Assembly: GCF_025210435.1 (NCBI RefSeq)
Contig: NZ_JAOART010000142.1
Location: 1-56,555, forward strand
DNA: 56,555 nucleotides
Source of the DNA: Anaeromicrobium sp.
GTDB taxonomy: Bacteria > Bacillota > Clostridia > Peptostreptococcales > Thermotaleaceae
Reading direction: 5' to 3'
The notes under the pieces were generated by a model. That model had not been told where the DNA came from, ran no database searches, and saw only the letters and a list, made by a program, of their open reading frames with translations. Position numbers and translations under genes: made by a program. Positions 1 through 9,505 of the stretch are shown piece by piece. Position 1 is the stretch's first letter. The number at the start of each line of letters is the position of its first letter.

Positions 1-110
1 AGCGAAAGTGTGAATCTTCGTATATAGGTTCACGTGTCATGTTGGAGTAGCATAGGATGTTGTGACGTTCCAGGGTTCCAAAGATTTTCAATATATTTTC
101 CCTTATAGGC
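1..110 (+). repeat. Dispersed hairpin repeat, copy 1 (left part outside window)
   Basis: This is the right-hand two thirds of a repeat seen complete at 23761-23923 and 39607-39768. The segment from GCGAAAGTGTGAATC to the end arm CCCTTATAGGC is nearly identical to those copies, and the shared flank AAGTTACTGTA follows directly. The left arm lies before the window. It sits upstream of the ileS promoter in the same orientation as the other copies. Confidence 0.85.
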
Positions 111-235
111 AAGTTACTGTATAAAACAAATTTAAAACCAATAAATCTATAAAGGAATAAACCATATTGTGACGTATGAAAATTTTGTAGTGTGGAAATA
201 ATGTAAAAATAAAAGGATTAATTTGTATAATTTCC

Positions 236-265
236 TTGACATAAGGGGACTTTTCTTATTAAAAT
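236..265 (+). promoter_or_regulatory. Probable sigma-A promoter of ileS
   Basis: A TTGACA box at 236-241 is followed after 18 bases by TAAAAT at 260-265. Transcription would begin near 272, just before the T-box leader, which fits the distance expected for such leaders. Confidence 0.6.
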
Positions 266-284
266 AGGATGTAAACAAATATGT

Positions 285-527
285 AAAAACTGTGATAAGG
301 ACAGTAGTAAAAAAGAAACTTGGTTACAGAGAGATAATCATTAGTTGAGAGATTATTACCAAACTTTTTATGAAGATCACCTTTGAGTTGAAATCCCCAA
401 AGTTTTAGTAAGGATTTCCGTCTACATACGTTACATGTATAAAGTGATAGAACTTTTGTTTTATAACAAGGGTGGTAACGCGGTGAATAATCGTCCCTAA
501 GCATTTATGCTTAGGGATTTTGTTTTT
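285..527 (+). promoter_or_regulatory. T-box leader, isoleucine-specific
   Basis: The leader has the usual T-box order: a stem I start around GATAAGGACAGTAGTA, a specifier region GAAGATCACC with ATC (an Ile codon) at 376-378, the T-box core AAGGGTGGTAACGCGG at 468-483, and a terminator hairpin at 494-517 followed by a T-rich run. In this family, uncharged tRNA pairs with the specifier and with the T-box bulge and stops the terminator from forming, so ileS is expressed when charged tRNA-Ile is scarce. The Ile specifier agrees with the gene downstream. Confidence 0.93.
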
Positions 528-558
528 GGATAAAATAGTTTAGAAAGGATTGATATTA

Positions 559-3500
559 ATGGAAAAGTTTAAAACATTATCATCTCTATCAGTTGCAGAG
601 AATGAAGGTCAAATATCAGACTTTTGGGATAATGCCCAAGTATTAGAAAAATGTATAACCACTAGAGCTGACAAGGAATCATTTGTATTCTTTGAAGGAC
701 CTCCAACTGCCAATGGTAGACCTGGAATACATCACGTTATGGCAAGAACACTAAAGGACTCTGTTTGTAGATTTAAGACTATGCAGGGTTACCAAGTAAA
801 GAGAAAGGCTGGATGGGATACTCATGGTCTTCCTGTTGAGATTGAAGTTGAAAAGCAACTTAAATTATCAAGTAAACCTGAAATAGAAGCCTATGGTCTT
901 GATAAGTTCAATGAAAAGTGTAGAGAGTCAGTATTCTCTTATGAAAAGCAATGGAGAGAAATGACTAGAAGAATGGGATATGCCATTGACTTAGATAATC
1001 CATACATAACACTAGACAACAATTATATAGAGTCCGTATGGTGGATTTTAAATAAGTTCTTCCAAGAAGGATATATGTATGAAGGACATAAGATACTTCC
1101 ATACTGCCCTAGATGTGGAACTGGTCTTGCATCTCATGAGGTTGCCCAAGGATATAAGGAAGTAAAGACTAACACAGTTATAGCTGCATTTAAGAGAAAG
1201 GATGCAGATGAGCATTTCCTAGTATGGACCACTACTCCATGGACATTAGCATCAAATGTAGCATTAGCAGTTAATCCTAATGAGACTTATGTTAAAGCTA
1301 ATTCACAAGGAAACATATTCTATGTGGAAAAATCCCTATCAAAGCGAGTCTTAGGTGAAGATTTTGAAGTATTAGAAGAATTAAAGGGTAAAGACCTAGA
1401 ATACATGGAATATGAGCAATTAATGCCATTTTTAGATGTGGACAAAAAAGGATTCTATGTAACTTGTGCAGACTATGTAACTACAGAAGATGGTACAGGT
1501 ATTGTTCATATAGCACCAGCCTTTGGTGAGGACGATTACCAAGTGGGAAGAAAATATGGTCTTCCAGTACTTAACCCTGTAAGTGAAGAAGGTAAATATA
1601 CAGCAACTCCATGGGAAGGTAAATTCGTAATGGATTGTGACGTAGACATTATAAAGTGGTTACATGGTGAAGGTAAATTATTTAAGAAAGAAAAAATGGA
1701 ACATAACTATCCACATTGTTGGAGATGTTCAACTCCACTAATTTACTATGCTAAACCAAGTTGGTATATAGAAATGACTAAGCTTAAGGACAAGCTTATT
1801 GAAAATAATAATACAGTAAACTGGTATCCAGACTATGTGGGAGAAAAGAGATTTGGAAACTGGCTTGAGAACTTAAATGACTGGGCACTATCTAGAAATA
1901 GATATTGGGGTACACCACTTAATGTTTGGAGATGTGAGTGTGGACATATTGATTCAGTAGGATCACGTGCTGAGCTTGCACAGCGTGCCATTGAAGATAT
2001 AGATGAGTCTATAGAACTTCATAGACCATATGTGGATGACGTTCACTTAAAGTGTGAGAAGTGTGAAGGTACAATGACTAGAGTATCAGAAGTTATTGAC
2101 TGCTGGTTTGATAGTGGAGCTATGCCTTATGCACAACATCACTATCCATTTGAAAATAAAGAAGACTTTGATGGTGGATTATTCCCAGCAGACTTTATCT
2201 GTGAAGGTATTGACCAAACTCGTGGATGGTTCTATTCATTACTTGCCATATCTACTTTTGTTAAGGGTGTTTCTCCTTACAAAAACGTATTGGTAAATGA
2301 TTTATTATTAGATAAAAATGGAAGAAAAATGTCTAAGTCTAAAGGAAATACAGTAGATCCATTTAATTTATTTGATAAATATGGAGCAGATGTATTAAGA
2401 TGGTACCTATTATATGTATCTCCTGCTTGGACTCCAACTAGATTTGATGAAGAGGGTCTTAAGGAAGTTCAATCTAAGTTCTTTGGAACTATTAAGAACG
2501 TATATAACTTCTTTACACTATATGCAAATACAGATAATATAGACCCTAAATCTTTCTTTGTACCATATGATGAAAGACCAGAGTTAGACAGATGGATATT
2601 ATCTAAATTTAACAGCTTAGTTAAAAACGTATTAGGAGAACTTGGAGTATACGATTTAACTAAAACTGTAAGAAAGATTCAAGAGTTTGTAAATGAAGAT
2701 TTATCTAACTGGTATATTCGTCGTGCTAGAAGAAGATTCTGGACTACTGAATTAAATGATGATAAAAAGGCAGTTTACAATACTACTTATGAAATATTAG
2801 TGGGAGTAGCAAAACTTGCTGCACCATTTGCCCCATTCTTAACAGAAGAAATCTATCAAAAATTAACTGGAGATGAATCTGTACATTTAGCATTCTATCC
2901 AACAATTAATGAAAGTTTAATAGATTTAAAGGTTGAAGAAAGAATGGACTTAGTAAGGGATTTAGTAGGCCTTGGCCGTGCTGCAAGGGCTCAATCTAAG
3001 ATAAAGGTACGTCAACCAATAAAGAAGGCATTAGTTGATGGAAAGTATGAAAGTCTAATAGGTGATTTAGTTCCTCTTATGAAGGAAGAGTTAAACATTA
3101 AGGAAGTTTCCTTTGAAAAGGATTTAAGTGAATTTATGAACTTTAGCTTAAAGCCTAACTTTAAAGTTGCTGGACCTAAGCTTGGAAAGAATATAAAATT
3201 ATTTGGTAAAGCTTTAAGTGAATTAGATTCACAAGTGGTAGTTCCTAAGCTTGAAGCTGGAGAGACTATCCAAATAGATTTAAATGGAGAAACTCTAGAA
3301 GTAGATAAGGAATTGGTATTAATAAACATATCTGCTAAAGAAGGTTTCACAGTGGAAATGATGAATAACTTATTCGTAATCCTAGATACTCATTTAACTG
3401 AAGAATTAATAAATGAAGGATATGCGAGGGAGTTCATTTCTAAAGTTCAACAAATGCGTAAGAACAATGGATATGAAATGATGGATAAGATAAAAATTTA

Positions 3501-3657
3501 CTTCAATGCCAATGATGAAGTTTCAAAGGCTATAGAAGGCCACAGGGAATATATCATGCAAGAGGTATTAGCCAAAGAGTTAGTTAAGGTTTCTGAAGAG
3601 CTAGAAATTCAAAATATTAATGGACATGATACGGGAATAAAGTTAGAAAAGATCTAG
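559..3657 (+). CDS. ileS: Isoleucine--tRNA ligase
   Basis: The enzyme charges tRNA-Ile with isoleucine using ATP in the cytoplasm. The class I signature is present as GRPGIHHV near residue 55 (HIGH-type) and KMSKS at 590-594. The editing insertion lies between them, and a CxxC pair (CPRCG) and further CxxC pairs suggest zinc sites. At 1032 residues it matches the long, eukaryote-like form common in clostridia, a form known in other bacteria for low mupirocin sensitivity (family knowledge, not shown here). The ATG at 559 is chosen because AAAGGA lies 9 bases upstream; an in-frame TTG at 550 has no such site. A T-box leader regulates it and a terminator at 3667 ends a single-gene unit. Confidence 0.97.
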   Translation: MEKFKTLSSLSVAENEGQISDFWDNAQVLEKCITTRADKESFVFFEGPPTANGRPGIHHVMARTLKDSVCRFKTMQGYQVKRKAGWDTHGLPVEIEVEKQLKLSSKPEIEAYGLDKFNEKCRESVFSYEKQWREMTRRMGYAIDLDNPYITLDNNYIESVWWILNKFFQEGYMYEGHKILPYCPRCGTGLASHEVAQGYKEVKTNTVIAAFKRKDADEHFLVWTTTPWTLASNVALAVNPNETYVKANSQGNIFYVEKSLSKRVLGEDFEVLEELKGKDLEYMEYEQLMPFLDVDKKGFYVTCADYVTTEDGTGIVHIAPAFGEDDYQVGRKYGLPVLNPVSEEGKYTATPWEGKFVMDCDVDIIKWLHGEGKLFKKEKMEHNYPHCWRCSTPLIYYAKPSWYIEMTKLKDKLIENNNTVNWYPDYVGEKRFGNWLENLNDWALSRNRYWGTPLNVWRCECGHIDSVGSRAELAQRAIEDIDESIELHRPYVDDVHLKCEKCEGTMTRVSEVIDCWFDSGAMPYAQHHYPFENKEDFDGGLFPADFICEGIDQTRGWFYSLLAISTFVKGVSPYKNVLVNDLLLDKNGRKMSKSKGNTVDPFNLFDKYGADVLRWYLLYVSPAWTPTRFDEEGLKEVQSKFFGTIKNVYNFFTLYANTDNIDPKSFFVPYDERPELDRWILSKFNSLVKNVLGELGVYDLTKTVRKIQEFVNEDLSNWYIRRARRRFWTTELNDDKKAVYNTTYEILVGVAKLAAPFAPFLTEEIYQKLTGDESVHLAFYPTINESLIDLKVEERMDLVRDLVGLGRAARAQSKIKVRQPIKKALVDGKYESLIGDLVPLMKEELNIKEVSFEKDLSEFMNFSLKPNFKVAGPKLGKNIKLFGKALSELDSQVVVPKLEAGETIQIDLNGETLEVDKELVLINISAKEGFTVEMMNNLFVILDTHLTEELINEGYAREFISKVQQMRKNNGYEMMDKIKIYFNANDEVSKAIEGHREYIMQEVLAKELVKVSEELEIQNINGHDTGIKLEKI

Positions 3658-3666
3658 TATATAATT

Positions 3667-3693
3667 GAATGGGCTTAGGCCCATTCTTTTTTT
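3667..3693 (+). terminator. Terminator of ileS
   Basis: Perfect hairpin GAATGGGC/GCCCATTC followed by a run of seven T. Confidence 0.9.
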
Positions 3694-3797
3694 CATGTTA
3701 CAAAAATCATTACAATTGAGATTTTCCTAATATTGTAGGAATTTGTTAATTATGATAAACTGAAAATATAATTGAATTATTCCTGCGGGAGGCGAAT

Positions 3798-5522
3798 ATG
3801 TGCTTAGATAATATAGCGATAGATAATATAGAGATAGACAATATGATTTATGAAAATGATCTGGCAAAGACCATCTTAGAAAACACATCAGAGGGAATTG
3901 CCATAGCAGACCAGGATGGTTCTGTATTATGGGTTAACAGAGCTTTTAGTCACATTACAGGATATGGTATTAATGAAATATATGGGAAAAATCCTCGAAT
4001 ATTAAAGTCTAATAAACACAACGAGACCTTCTATGAAGAAATGTGGCATAGTATAGAGGAAAAGGGTTATTGGGAAGGTGAAATATGGAATAGACGAAAG
4101 GATGGAGAGGTTTACCCAGAATGGCTTCTTATTAAGGCTATTAAAGATGAAAATAACAAGGTGGATAAATATGTATCCCTATTTAGGGATTTGTATAAAA
4201 AATATAGAAGTAAAAAGGACTTAAAATATAAAACCTATTATGATCCTTTAACAGGATTACCTAATAGATATTTGCTAAAGGATAGATTAGATTTACTTAT
4301 GGCCCATGCTAAAAGGAATAATGAAAAATTAGCCATAGTATTTTTAGATATAGATAGATTTAAAAGGATAAATGATACACTAGGGTATAATGTGGGGGAT
4401 AAATTATTACAAGTTTTTTCCTCTAGACTTAAGCATATCTTTGGAGTAGATGTGACCATATCTAGACAAGGTGGAGATGAGTTTATATTAATATTTGAAG
4501 ATGTGAAGGGTCCAAAGGAAGTTATAAACCATATAAAAAAGATATTTAAGAGATTAAGAGAACCTTTTAAACTAAAGGATTATGAAATATATGTGACCAT
4601 AAGTGCGGGAATTAGCATATATCCATCTGATGGAGATGGTATAGACAATATACTTAGAAGTGCAGAAGTGGCCATGTATAGGGTTAAAGAAAACGGTAGA
4701 AATAACTATGAGTTATATGAATATAACATGTCTAATGAAATTAGTCAGCAACTTAAAATTGAAAATTATATGATAAAGGCATTAGAAAAGAAAGAGTTTA
4801 TACTCCACTATCAGCCACAAGTTAATACGATTACCAATAGGGTAGAGGGAGCTGAAGCCTTAATTAGATGGCATCATGATGAAATGGGTTACATAGGACC
4901 AATGCAGTTCATACCTTTAGCTGAGGAGACGGGATTTATACTTCCCTTAGGATCTTGGATATTAGAAGAGGCAATTAAGGATGCTAAGGAATTCCAAAAA
5001 GAACTAGGTGATGAGTTTATTATGGCCGTTAACATATCAGCAGTCCAATTGAGAGATGAGAACTTTGTAGGACGGGTGAAAAAATTATTAAATAAATATG
5101 ATTTATCTCCTAAATCTTTAGAACTTGAAATTACTGAGACTCATATTATGACAGGACCAGAATTAGTATTAAGGATATTAGAGGAACTAAAGGTAATGGG
5201 AGTTAAGATTGCCATAGATGATTTTGGAACAGGATATTCATCCCTTTCATATTTCAAGGATTTTCCAATTGATAAATTAAAGATTGACCAATCTTTCATA
5301 AGGGATATTATAAAGGATAAAAATAGTCAAGGAATAGTTTTAGCCATGATAGATATGACAAAGCGATTAGGCCTAATCTCCTTAGCGGAAGGGGTAGAAA
5401 GTATAAAAGAACTGGAATATTTAAAAAAGCATGGTTGTGACTGTATACAGGGATATTTTACAGGAAGACCTATGGATAAAAAAGATTTCATACAAAAAAT
5501 TAAGAAATGTGACAAAAGGTAG
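3798..5522 (+). CDS. PAS-GGDEF-EAL cyclic-di-GMP enzyme
   Basis: A 574-residue soluble signalling protein with a PAS sensor (about residues 20-135), a GGDEF diguanylate cyclase domain (about 145-300) and an EAL phosphodiesterase domain (about 315-570). GGDEF at 225-229 and EAL at 353-355 are both intact, as are the DDFGTGYSS stretch (474-482) and the ExT motif (EITET), so neither catalytic domain looks degenerate. No membrane segment is seen, so the PAS domain would sense a cytoplasmic cue. Whether it makes or breaks c-di-GMP overall cannot be told. The ATG at 3798 follows GGGAGG at good spacing. It is monocistronic, with its terminator overlapping the stop codon. Confidence 0.93.
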   Translation: MCLDNIAIDNIEIDNMIYENDLAKTILENTSEGIAIADQDGSVLWVNRAFSHITGYGINEIYGKNPRILKSNKHNETFYEEMWHSIEEKGYWEGEIWNRRKDGEVYPEWLLIKAIKDENNKVDKYVSLFRDLYKKYRSKKDLKYKTYYDPLTGLPNRYLLKDRLDLLMAHAKRNNEKLAIVFLDIDRFKRINDTLGYNVGDKLLQVFSSRLKHIFGVDVTISRQGGDEFILIFEDVKGPKEVINHIKKIFKRLREPFKLKDYEIYVTISAGISIYPSDGDGIDNILRSAEVAMYRVKENGRNNYELYEYNMSNEISQQLKIENYMIKALEKKEFILHYQPQVNTITNRVEGAEALIRWHHDEMGYIGPMQFIPLAEETGFILPLGSWILEEAIKDAKEFQKELGDEFIMAVNISAVQLRDENFVGRVKKLLNKYDLSPKSLELEITETHIMTGPELVLRILEELKVMGVKIAIDDFGTGYSSLSYFKDFPIDKLKIDQSFIRDIIKDKNSQGIVLAMIDMTKRLGLISLAEGVESIKELEYLKKHGCDCIQGYFTGRPMDKKDFIQKIKKCDKR

Positions 5523-5545
5523 TTGGCCTTTTGTCACATTTTTTT
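5508..5545. terminator. Bidirectional terminator between convergent genes
   Basis: TGTGACAAAAGG pairs with CCTTTTGTCACA and is followed by seven T on the plus strand. It overlaps the 3' end of the GGDEF-EAL gene and abuts the stop of the convergent DUF4397 gene. Confidence 0.85.
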
Positions 5546-6167
5546 AGTAGGAGGCCTTATCTAGGGCAGTTATGATTTGAAGTGGTGGTTTTTCACCTGC
5601 TAGACCTACTGCATAGATAGTGTAGTAGTTTCCATCCTTTAGAACTTGGCGGGGAGCTACTAAAACTTTTGTTGGGGTTCCTGCTAAATTTAGAGAAATA
5701 GTATAGGTGCCATCAGGTAGTATTATATCTCTACTCCTCTCTGTGAACTCCACATCCCTGGCAATTAATTTATCATTGGCATATACATCTACTGCAGGAG
5801 CATTAGGACTTAGGTGAACAAACTTTACTTGAGTATTGTTAGGAGGTATTCTTCTAGCAGTATCAAGGATTCCGAGGGAACTTATATCATCAGGGGTACC
5901 TATAACAGCTGCCGTATAATCCCTGTTAGGTCTTAGGTCTACATAAGAGCGTAGAATAGGGTCTGTCTTGGTGCCTGCTTCATAAACAGTTATAAAATAT
6001 CTGTCTGGTTTTAATCTCCTATAAGGAGTAAATTCCTTATATTTGAGGGATGAAGCAATTTTAAGATCATTGGCATATATATCCACTGCTGGAGCACCTG
6101 GAGAAGCATGGAAAAAACGAATATATGATGGGTCTTCCATGGGAGAATAAATTAATTCATCGTACAT
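5544..6167 (-). CDS. DUF4397 domain protein with two repeats
   Basis: A 207-residue protein with two copies of the DUF4397 beta-sandwich unit. RFFHASPGAPAVDIYAND begins near residue 17 and KFVHLSPNAPAVDVYAND near residue 115. No signal peptide is visible. The ATG at 6167 is preferred because GGAG lies 8 bases upstream; a GTG at 6230 would add 21 residues but has no ribosome binding site. It lies downstream of cwlJ and gerQ on the same strand, 157 bases after gerQ, so a spore-coat or germination role is likely from context only. DUF4397 has no agreed biochemical function. Confidence 0.85.
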   Translation of the reverse strand: MYDELIYSPMEDPSYIRFFHASPGAPAVDIYANDLKIASSLKYKEFTPYRRLKPDRYFITVYEAGTKTDPILRSYVDLRPNRDYTAAVIGTPDDISSLGILDTARRIPPNNTQVKFVHLSPNAPAVDVYANDKLIARDVEFTERSRDIILPDGTYTISLNLAGTPTKVLVAPRQVLKDGNYYTIYAVGLAGEKPPLQIITALDKASY

Positions 6168-6261
6168 ATTATCAACTCCAAAATAGTATTTTTCATAATA
6201 TAAATATGCTAATGTGTAATCATTTGGCACAAAAAAGAAACTCAGCCATTGGTGGAGTTTT

Positions 6262-6325
6262 AGGCATATGAAGAAAATGATTCAAATAACCAGTGAAATG
6301 ACTAATTTATTTTTTGAATATGCCT
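6262..6325. repeat. 64-bp imperfect palindrome, second dispersed repeat family
   Basis: Arms AGGCATAT and ATATGCCT enclose a largely palindromic stretch. The left half (AAGAAAATGATTCAAATAAC and onward) recurs at 16864-16887. The right half, read on the minus strand, recurs at 16762 and in short form at 13241. The right arm directly follows the gerQ stop codon, so it may also act as a transcription stop for gerQ. Confidence 0.6.
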
Positions 6326-6756
6326 TATTTAAATACGGTAACAAACTTAACAGAATATAGGTCACATACTAAAAGGTCATCTGTTTCTGCTAGTTGAAGG
6401 ATAAGATAATTAATACCTACTTCCAATAGGGTACCAGACTTATCAACTAGGATACTAGTACCTATAAGAAACTCTACTCTAACTTGTTCACCTATATAGC
6501 GATTTAAAACATTTTGTAAGTACCCCTTGTCAGCACCAGGAAATGGAATGGGTTCAGGCTGTACAGATATGGTTCTATCTGGAACATTTGGCCTTTGAGG
6601 AGGTGCTGGACGGCCAGAAGGTGGTTGGGTTGACTGTTTTGACTGTCTTGACATGGGCATGGGCCTTGGCTGATTAGTATCTGCCATATTCATATAATCT
6701 GCATACATATTTGCATTCATAGGGTTAAAACTTCTTGAAAACTTGTCTTGGAACAT
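6325..6756 (-). CDS. gerQ: Spore coat protein GerQ-like
   Basis: A 143-residue protein with a Met/Pro/Gln/Ser-rich, low-complexity first half (to about residue 60) and a conserved C-terminal domain. That domain includes KGYLQNVLNRYIGEQVRVEF and ends in CDLYSVKFVTVF, like the GerQ (YwdL) family. In Bacillus, GerQ is cross-linked into the coat and is needed to hold the cortex lytic enzyme CwlJ there. Here a CwlJ-like gene lies 22 bases upstream in the same unit, which supports the assignment. The ATG follows AAGGGGG at good spacing. Confidence 0.85.
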   Translation of the reverse strand: MFQDKFSRSFNPMNANMYADYMNMADTNQPRPMPMSRQSKQSTQPPSGRPAPPQRPNVPDRTISVQPEPIPFPGADKGYLQNVLNRYIGEQVRVEFLIGTSILVDKSGTLLEVGINYLILQLAETDDLLVCDLYSVKFVTVFK

Positions 6757-6778
6757 ATAATTTCCCCCTTATTATATT

Positions 6779-7222
6779 TTAGGTATCATAATACTTAGAA
6801 GTTGGATTGTAAAAACAATGTAGAGCTATGTGAACTTGAAAGCTCCCCACTCTATTTGGTGGAAAAAAGTAGGGACATAATGGGTTGAATGGATTAAAAT
6901 ACCATAAAGAATACCCTACATCATATAGTCTATTACCAGCAAGGGCCCAATCTGCAATATCGTAATGAACTTGATCTGGAGCCATATTGTAGATATTTTG
7001 AGGATTAGGAACACCACCTATAGATGTCTTTAGGCAAGTGAATTGATCCTCTTGAAATATGACTCTTCGTATATCTCCTTGATTAACTCTTTGATATTCA
7101 CCAAAGGGCACCCTAACTCTGTTCATAACAACACTGGCAACAGCCTTCATCCCATTTTCCCCTTCACCTTCAGCTTCACATTTTATCAGTCTTGCTAAAA
7201 GTTCTCTCTCAGAAAATCCCAT
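6779..7222 (-). CDS. cwlJ: Cell wall hydrolase CwlJ/SleB family (spore cortex lytic enzyme)
   Basis: A 147-residue Hydrolase_2 protein made of the catalytic domain alone, with no signal peptide or binding domain, which is the CwlJ rather than SleB arrangement. The N-terminal ARLIKCEAEGE stretch holds the family's catalytic Glu (probably E16), and VASVVMNRV matches the conserved helix. Family members degrade spore cortex peptidoglycan during germination. The GAGGTG site 8 bases before the ATG fits the start. It is the first gene of cwlJ-gerQ-DUF4397, probably made in the mother cell during sporulation (inferred from homologues). Confidence 0.92.
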   Translation of the reverse strand: MGFSERELLARLIKCEAEGEGENGMKAVASVVMNRVRVPFGEYQRVNQGDIRRVIFQEDQFTCLKTSIGGVPNPQNIYNMAPDQVHYDIADWALAGNRLYDVGYSLWYFNPFNPLCPYFFPPNRVGSFQVHIALHCFYNPTSKYYDT

Positions 7223-7315
7223 GGGCTATTCACCTCACTTAATATTAGGAGATGATTATTAGGTTGGAAGGTTAAGATTCAAATAACCATCTTCTTAAAA
7301 AATAAATTCATATAG

Positions 7316-7342
7316 ATTTTCCTTATAGGCAAGTTACTGTAT
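7316..7342 (+). repeat. Solo right arm of the 163-bp hairpin repeat
   Basis: ATTTTCCTTATAGGC plus the flank AAGTTACTGTAT match the right arm and flank of the full copies. The rest of the element is absent, so this looks like a remnant or a separate use of the arm. It lies upstream of the GNAT gene in the same orientation as the complete copies have to their downstream genes. Confidence 0.7.
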
Positions 7343-7507
7343 AGAAAAACCTAAGTGCTTATAATATCATCTTATGAATATATAAAAGAAATGTCACAAT
7401 ATTTTTCAATGACTTTTTAAGTTAGAAATTGATTTAAAGAGCTTAGATTATATCTACATAAATGTTATAATATGGATATATAAGTAAAATGAAGGAGGCA
7501 TATGGGG

Positions 7508-8047
7508 ATGTTTAAATTTGAGGTTGATGATGAGATTGTACTTAAATTATTAGATAGGAGAGATGGGAATAGATTATATGAATTGATAGATTCTTGTCGT
7601 TCATATCTGAGAGAGTGGCTTCCTTGGGTAGATGGAACAAAGAGTGTTGAGGATACTAAAGGGTTTATTGAAATGACAAAAAAACAATTTGCGTCAGATA
7701 GTGGGTTTCAAGCTGGAATTTGGTACAAAGGTAATATTGTAGGGGTTATTGGATTTCATGGAATGAACTGGAGTAGCAGGTCCACAAGTATTGGATATTG
7801 GATTGATAAAAGGTATCAAGGGAATGGAATCATGACTAAGTCTTGTAGGGCACTTGTTGAATATGCTTTTAATGAATTAAATCTAAATAGAGTTGAAATT
7901 AGATGTGCAGAAAAAAACATAAAAAGTAGGGCTATTCCTGAGAGATTAGGTTTTATTAAAGAAGGTGTAATTAGAGAATCAGAATGGTTATATGATCATT
8001 TTGTTGACCATGTAGTTTATGGAGTTCTTGCACGGGATTGGGCATGA
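7508..8047 (+). CDS. GNAT family N-acetyltransferase (RimJ/RimL type)
   Basis: A 179-residue acetyltransferase like the RimL/RimJ and YdaF group, which acetylate protein N-termini or small amines from acetyl-CoA. The early W-x-x-W-V-D motif (REWLPWVD), the strand IGYWID followed by RYQGNGIMTKS (the acetyl-CoA pyrophosphate loop, Q-x-x-G-x-x-T) and RAIPERLGF near the end are typical. The ATG at 7508 is chosen because AAGGAGG is 9 bases upstream; another ATG at 7502 is only 3 bases from it. The substrate cannot be predicted. It opens an accessory block of poorly conserved genes. Confidence 0.9.
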   Translation: MFKFEVDDEIVLKLLDRRDGNRLYELIDSCRSYLREWLPWVDGTKSVEDTKGFIEMTKKQFASDSGFQAGIWYKGNIVGVIGFHGMNWSSRSTSIGYWIDKRYQGNGIMTKSCRALVEYAFNELNLNRVEIRCAEKNIKSRAIPERLGFIKEGVIRESEWLYDHFVDHVVYGVLARDWA

Positions 8048-8102
8048 TGTGAAGATAGAAGGGTGTTAGCTAACAGAAGAACAATGTATGAGGAGGGAGA
8101 AT

Positions 8103-8690
8103 ATGCAAGATTTTTTTGGAATAGTTGAAGCATTTTACTCTAGATTTATCTTAAGAGATTTACTAGCAAAAGTAGTTCCAGGAGCCTTATTAATGATGAT
8201 AGTTTTTCAGAGAATAATTCCAGTTGAAATTATGATTGATAATATGTCATTTATTTTAGGAGTATTATTTATTTCTGTATCATGGATTGTGGGATTTGCA
8301 ATACAGGGCATAGGTGAAAAATGTAAGTTGATCAAATACCATGTAGATGACCATGCAAGAGATAGATATGTAATACTGTTAAAGCAATCGGCATTACAAA
8401 ATAATAAAGATATAGAACGAGTTGTTGTTATTAAAGAAGCTTGTGGTAATACATATGTATCTTTGCTTATAATATCTATATTTATTATATTAAAATATTT
8501 GTCTAAATATATTTTTAATATTAGCTTAAATATGTTGATAGACTTAATAATGGATTTAATATATCTTGGCCCAGAAGTGATTGTATTTATTACATTGTTA
8601 TTAGCATTAAGATATATGCATTTTGAACATGTTAAAAGACAAAACACTCTAATAGAAAGTTTTTTATCGGAAAGAGGAAATCAGAGTTAG
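8103..8690 (+). CDS. Membrane protein of unknown function
   Basis: A 195-residue protein not recognised beyond its topology. Hydrophobic segments are at about residues 22-40, 46-67, 118-134 and 152-170, with a charged loop between the second and third and a basic C-terminal tail. The start FFGIVEAFYSRFILRDLLAK and the pattern of helices recall membrane components of uncharacterised accessory loci. The ATG at 8103 follows AGGAGGG by 5 bases; the ATG at 8088 lies before that site. It follows the GNAT gene after 55 bases and may share its transcript. Confidence 0.75.
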   Translation: MQDFFGIVEAFYSRFILRDLLAKVVPGALLMMIVFQRIIPVEIMIDNMSFILGVLFISVSWIVGFAIQGIGEKCKLIKYHVDDHARDRYVILLKQSALQNNKDIERVVVIKEACGNTYVSLLIISIFIILKYLSKYIFNISLNMLIDLIMDLIYLGPEVIVFITLLLALRYMHFEHVKRQNTLIESFLSERGNQS

Positions 8691-8866
8691 CTAAAGTGAA
8701 AGTAATTGATAAGAAGAAAATAGATGATGTACTACAAAAAGACAATATAATGATGAAAGTATGAAACAGGTTGATTAAATAATCTTTAATTGTACAGATA
8801 AAACAAGAGTTTTCAAAATAGTGTCAAGTGTCATGGAATCTATTTTATTAATGGGAGGGATATAAA

Positions 8867-9055
8867 ATGCTCAGAAATAAGATCGAAGAAGAAGTGAAAA
8901 AAAGAATAGAAACTAGAGAGACCAACTATTATTTAGATGAACATAATCAGAAAAAACTGGCAAGTGATTTAGCAGTAGAATATAAAGATGAATCAAACCA
9001 TGAGTACGGGGAACTATTAGAATTTATATTAGAATTAATTGTAGGAATATTGTAG
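8867..9055 (+). CDS. Small hypothetical protein, 62 residues
   Basis: A short acidic, helical protein (many E/K, then a hydrophobic C-terminus LLEFILELIVGIL). A good GGGAGG site precedes the ATG, which supports real translation. No family was recognised. The 176 bases upstream show no other gene. Confidence 0.6.
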   Translation: MLRNKIEEEVKKRIETRETNYYLDEHNQKKLASDLAVEYKDESNHEYGELLEFILELIVGIL

Positions 9056-9110
9056 AAAATTAAAATACATAATTATTAGGGCAGGAATAGAAATCATGAG
9101 GCCAAAGTAG

Positions 9111-9345
9111 TGTTTCAAGTTTGGTCATTTCCATATGGTGGATATGGTGCAATTGAGTTTTTAATCAAATCGTTTGGTTTTGAAGTAACTGACTTAAATG
9201 TTAATTAGGTTAAATTAGGGTGCTTCTGCAATATTCTTCAGATAATATTATTGATAGAGGTTCTATATTGTTGAAGTTCTTTAGAGGTTCTAGTGAAAGA
9301 TGGTATATGAATTATAGAGTTCCCTATCAAAATAATGGCTGTTAA
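9111..9345 (+). pseudogene. Decayed gene remnant
   Basis: Two short open stretches without starts lie in this intergenic space. The frame at 9111 reads SFPYGGYGAIEFLIKSFGF before a stop, and the frame at 9229 reads SERWYMNYRVPYQNNGC before a stop at 9343. Both look like protein-coding sequence, not random AT-rich DNA, and probably come from lost genes. No family could be named. Confidence 0.35.
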
Positions 9346-9505
9346 TTGAAATAATACCAGTTAAAATTTGATTATAGGGAAACCTTGTGTCAATAATAGG
9401 AAAGGATTTGTGCTTAAATTGTATATTCATCTAATTATTGAAGTATAGTTGGAAAAAAATTAAAGTACATCACAAAAATCTAGAATTTGAAAGGGGTTGA
9501 AATAT

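Noticed and set aside
259-504. Minus-strand open frame in the ileS leader
   Set aside because: It lies opposite the T-box RNA, has no ribosome binding site and no coding character.
8207-8647. Minus-strand frame opposite the membrane protein gene
   Set aside because: It is a shadow of the plus-strand gene, which has a good ribosome binding site and helix pattern.
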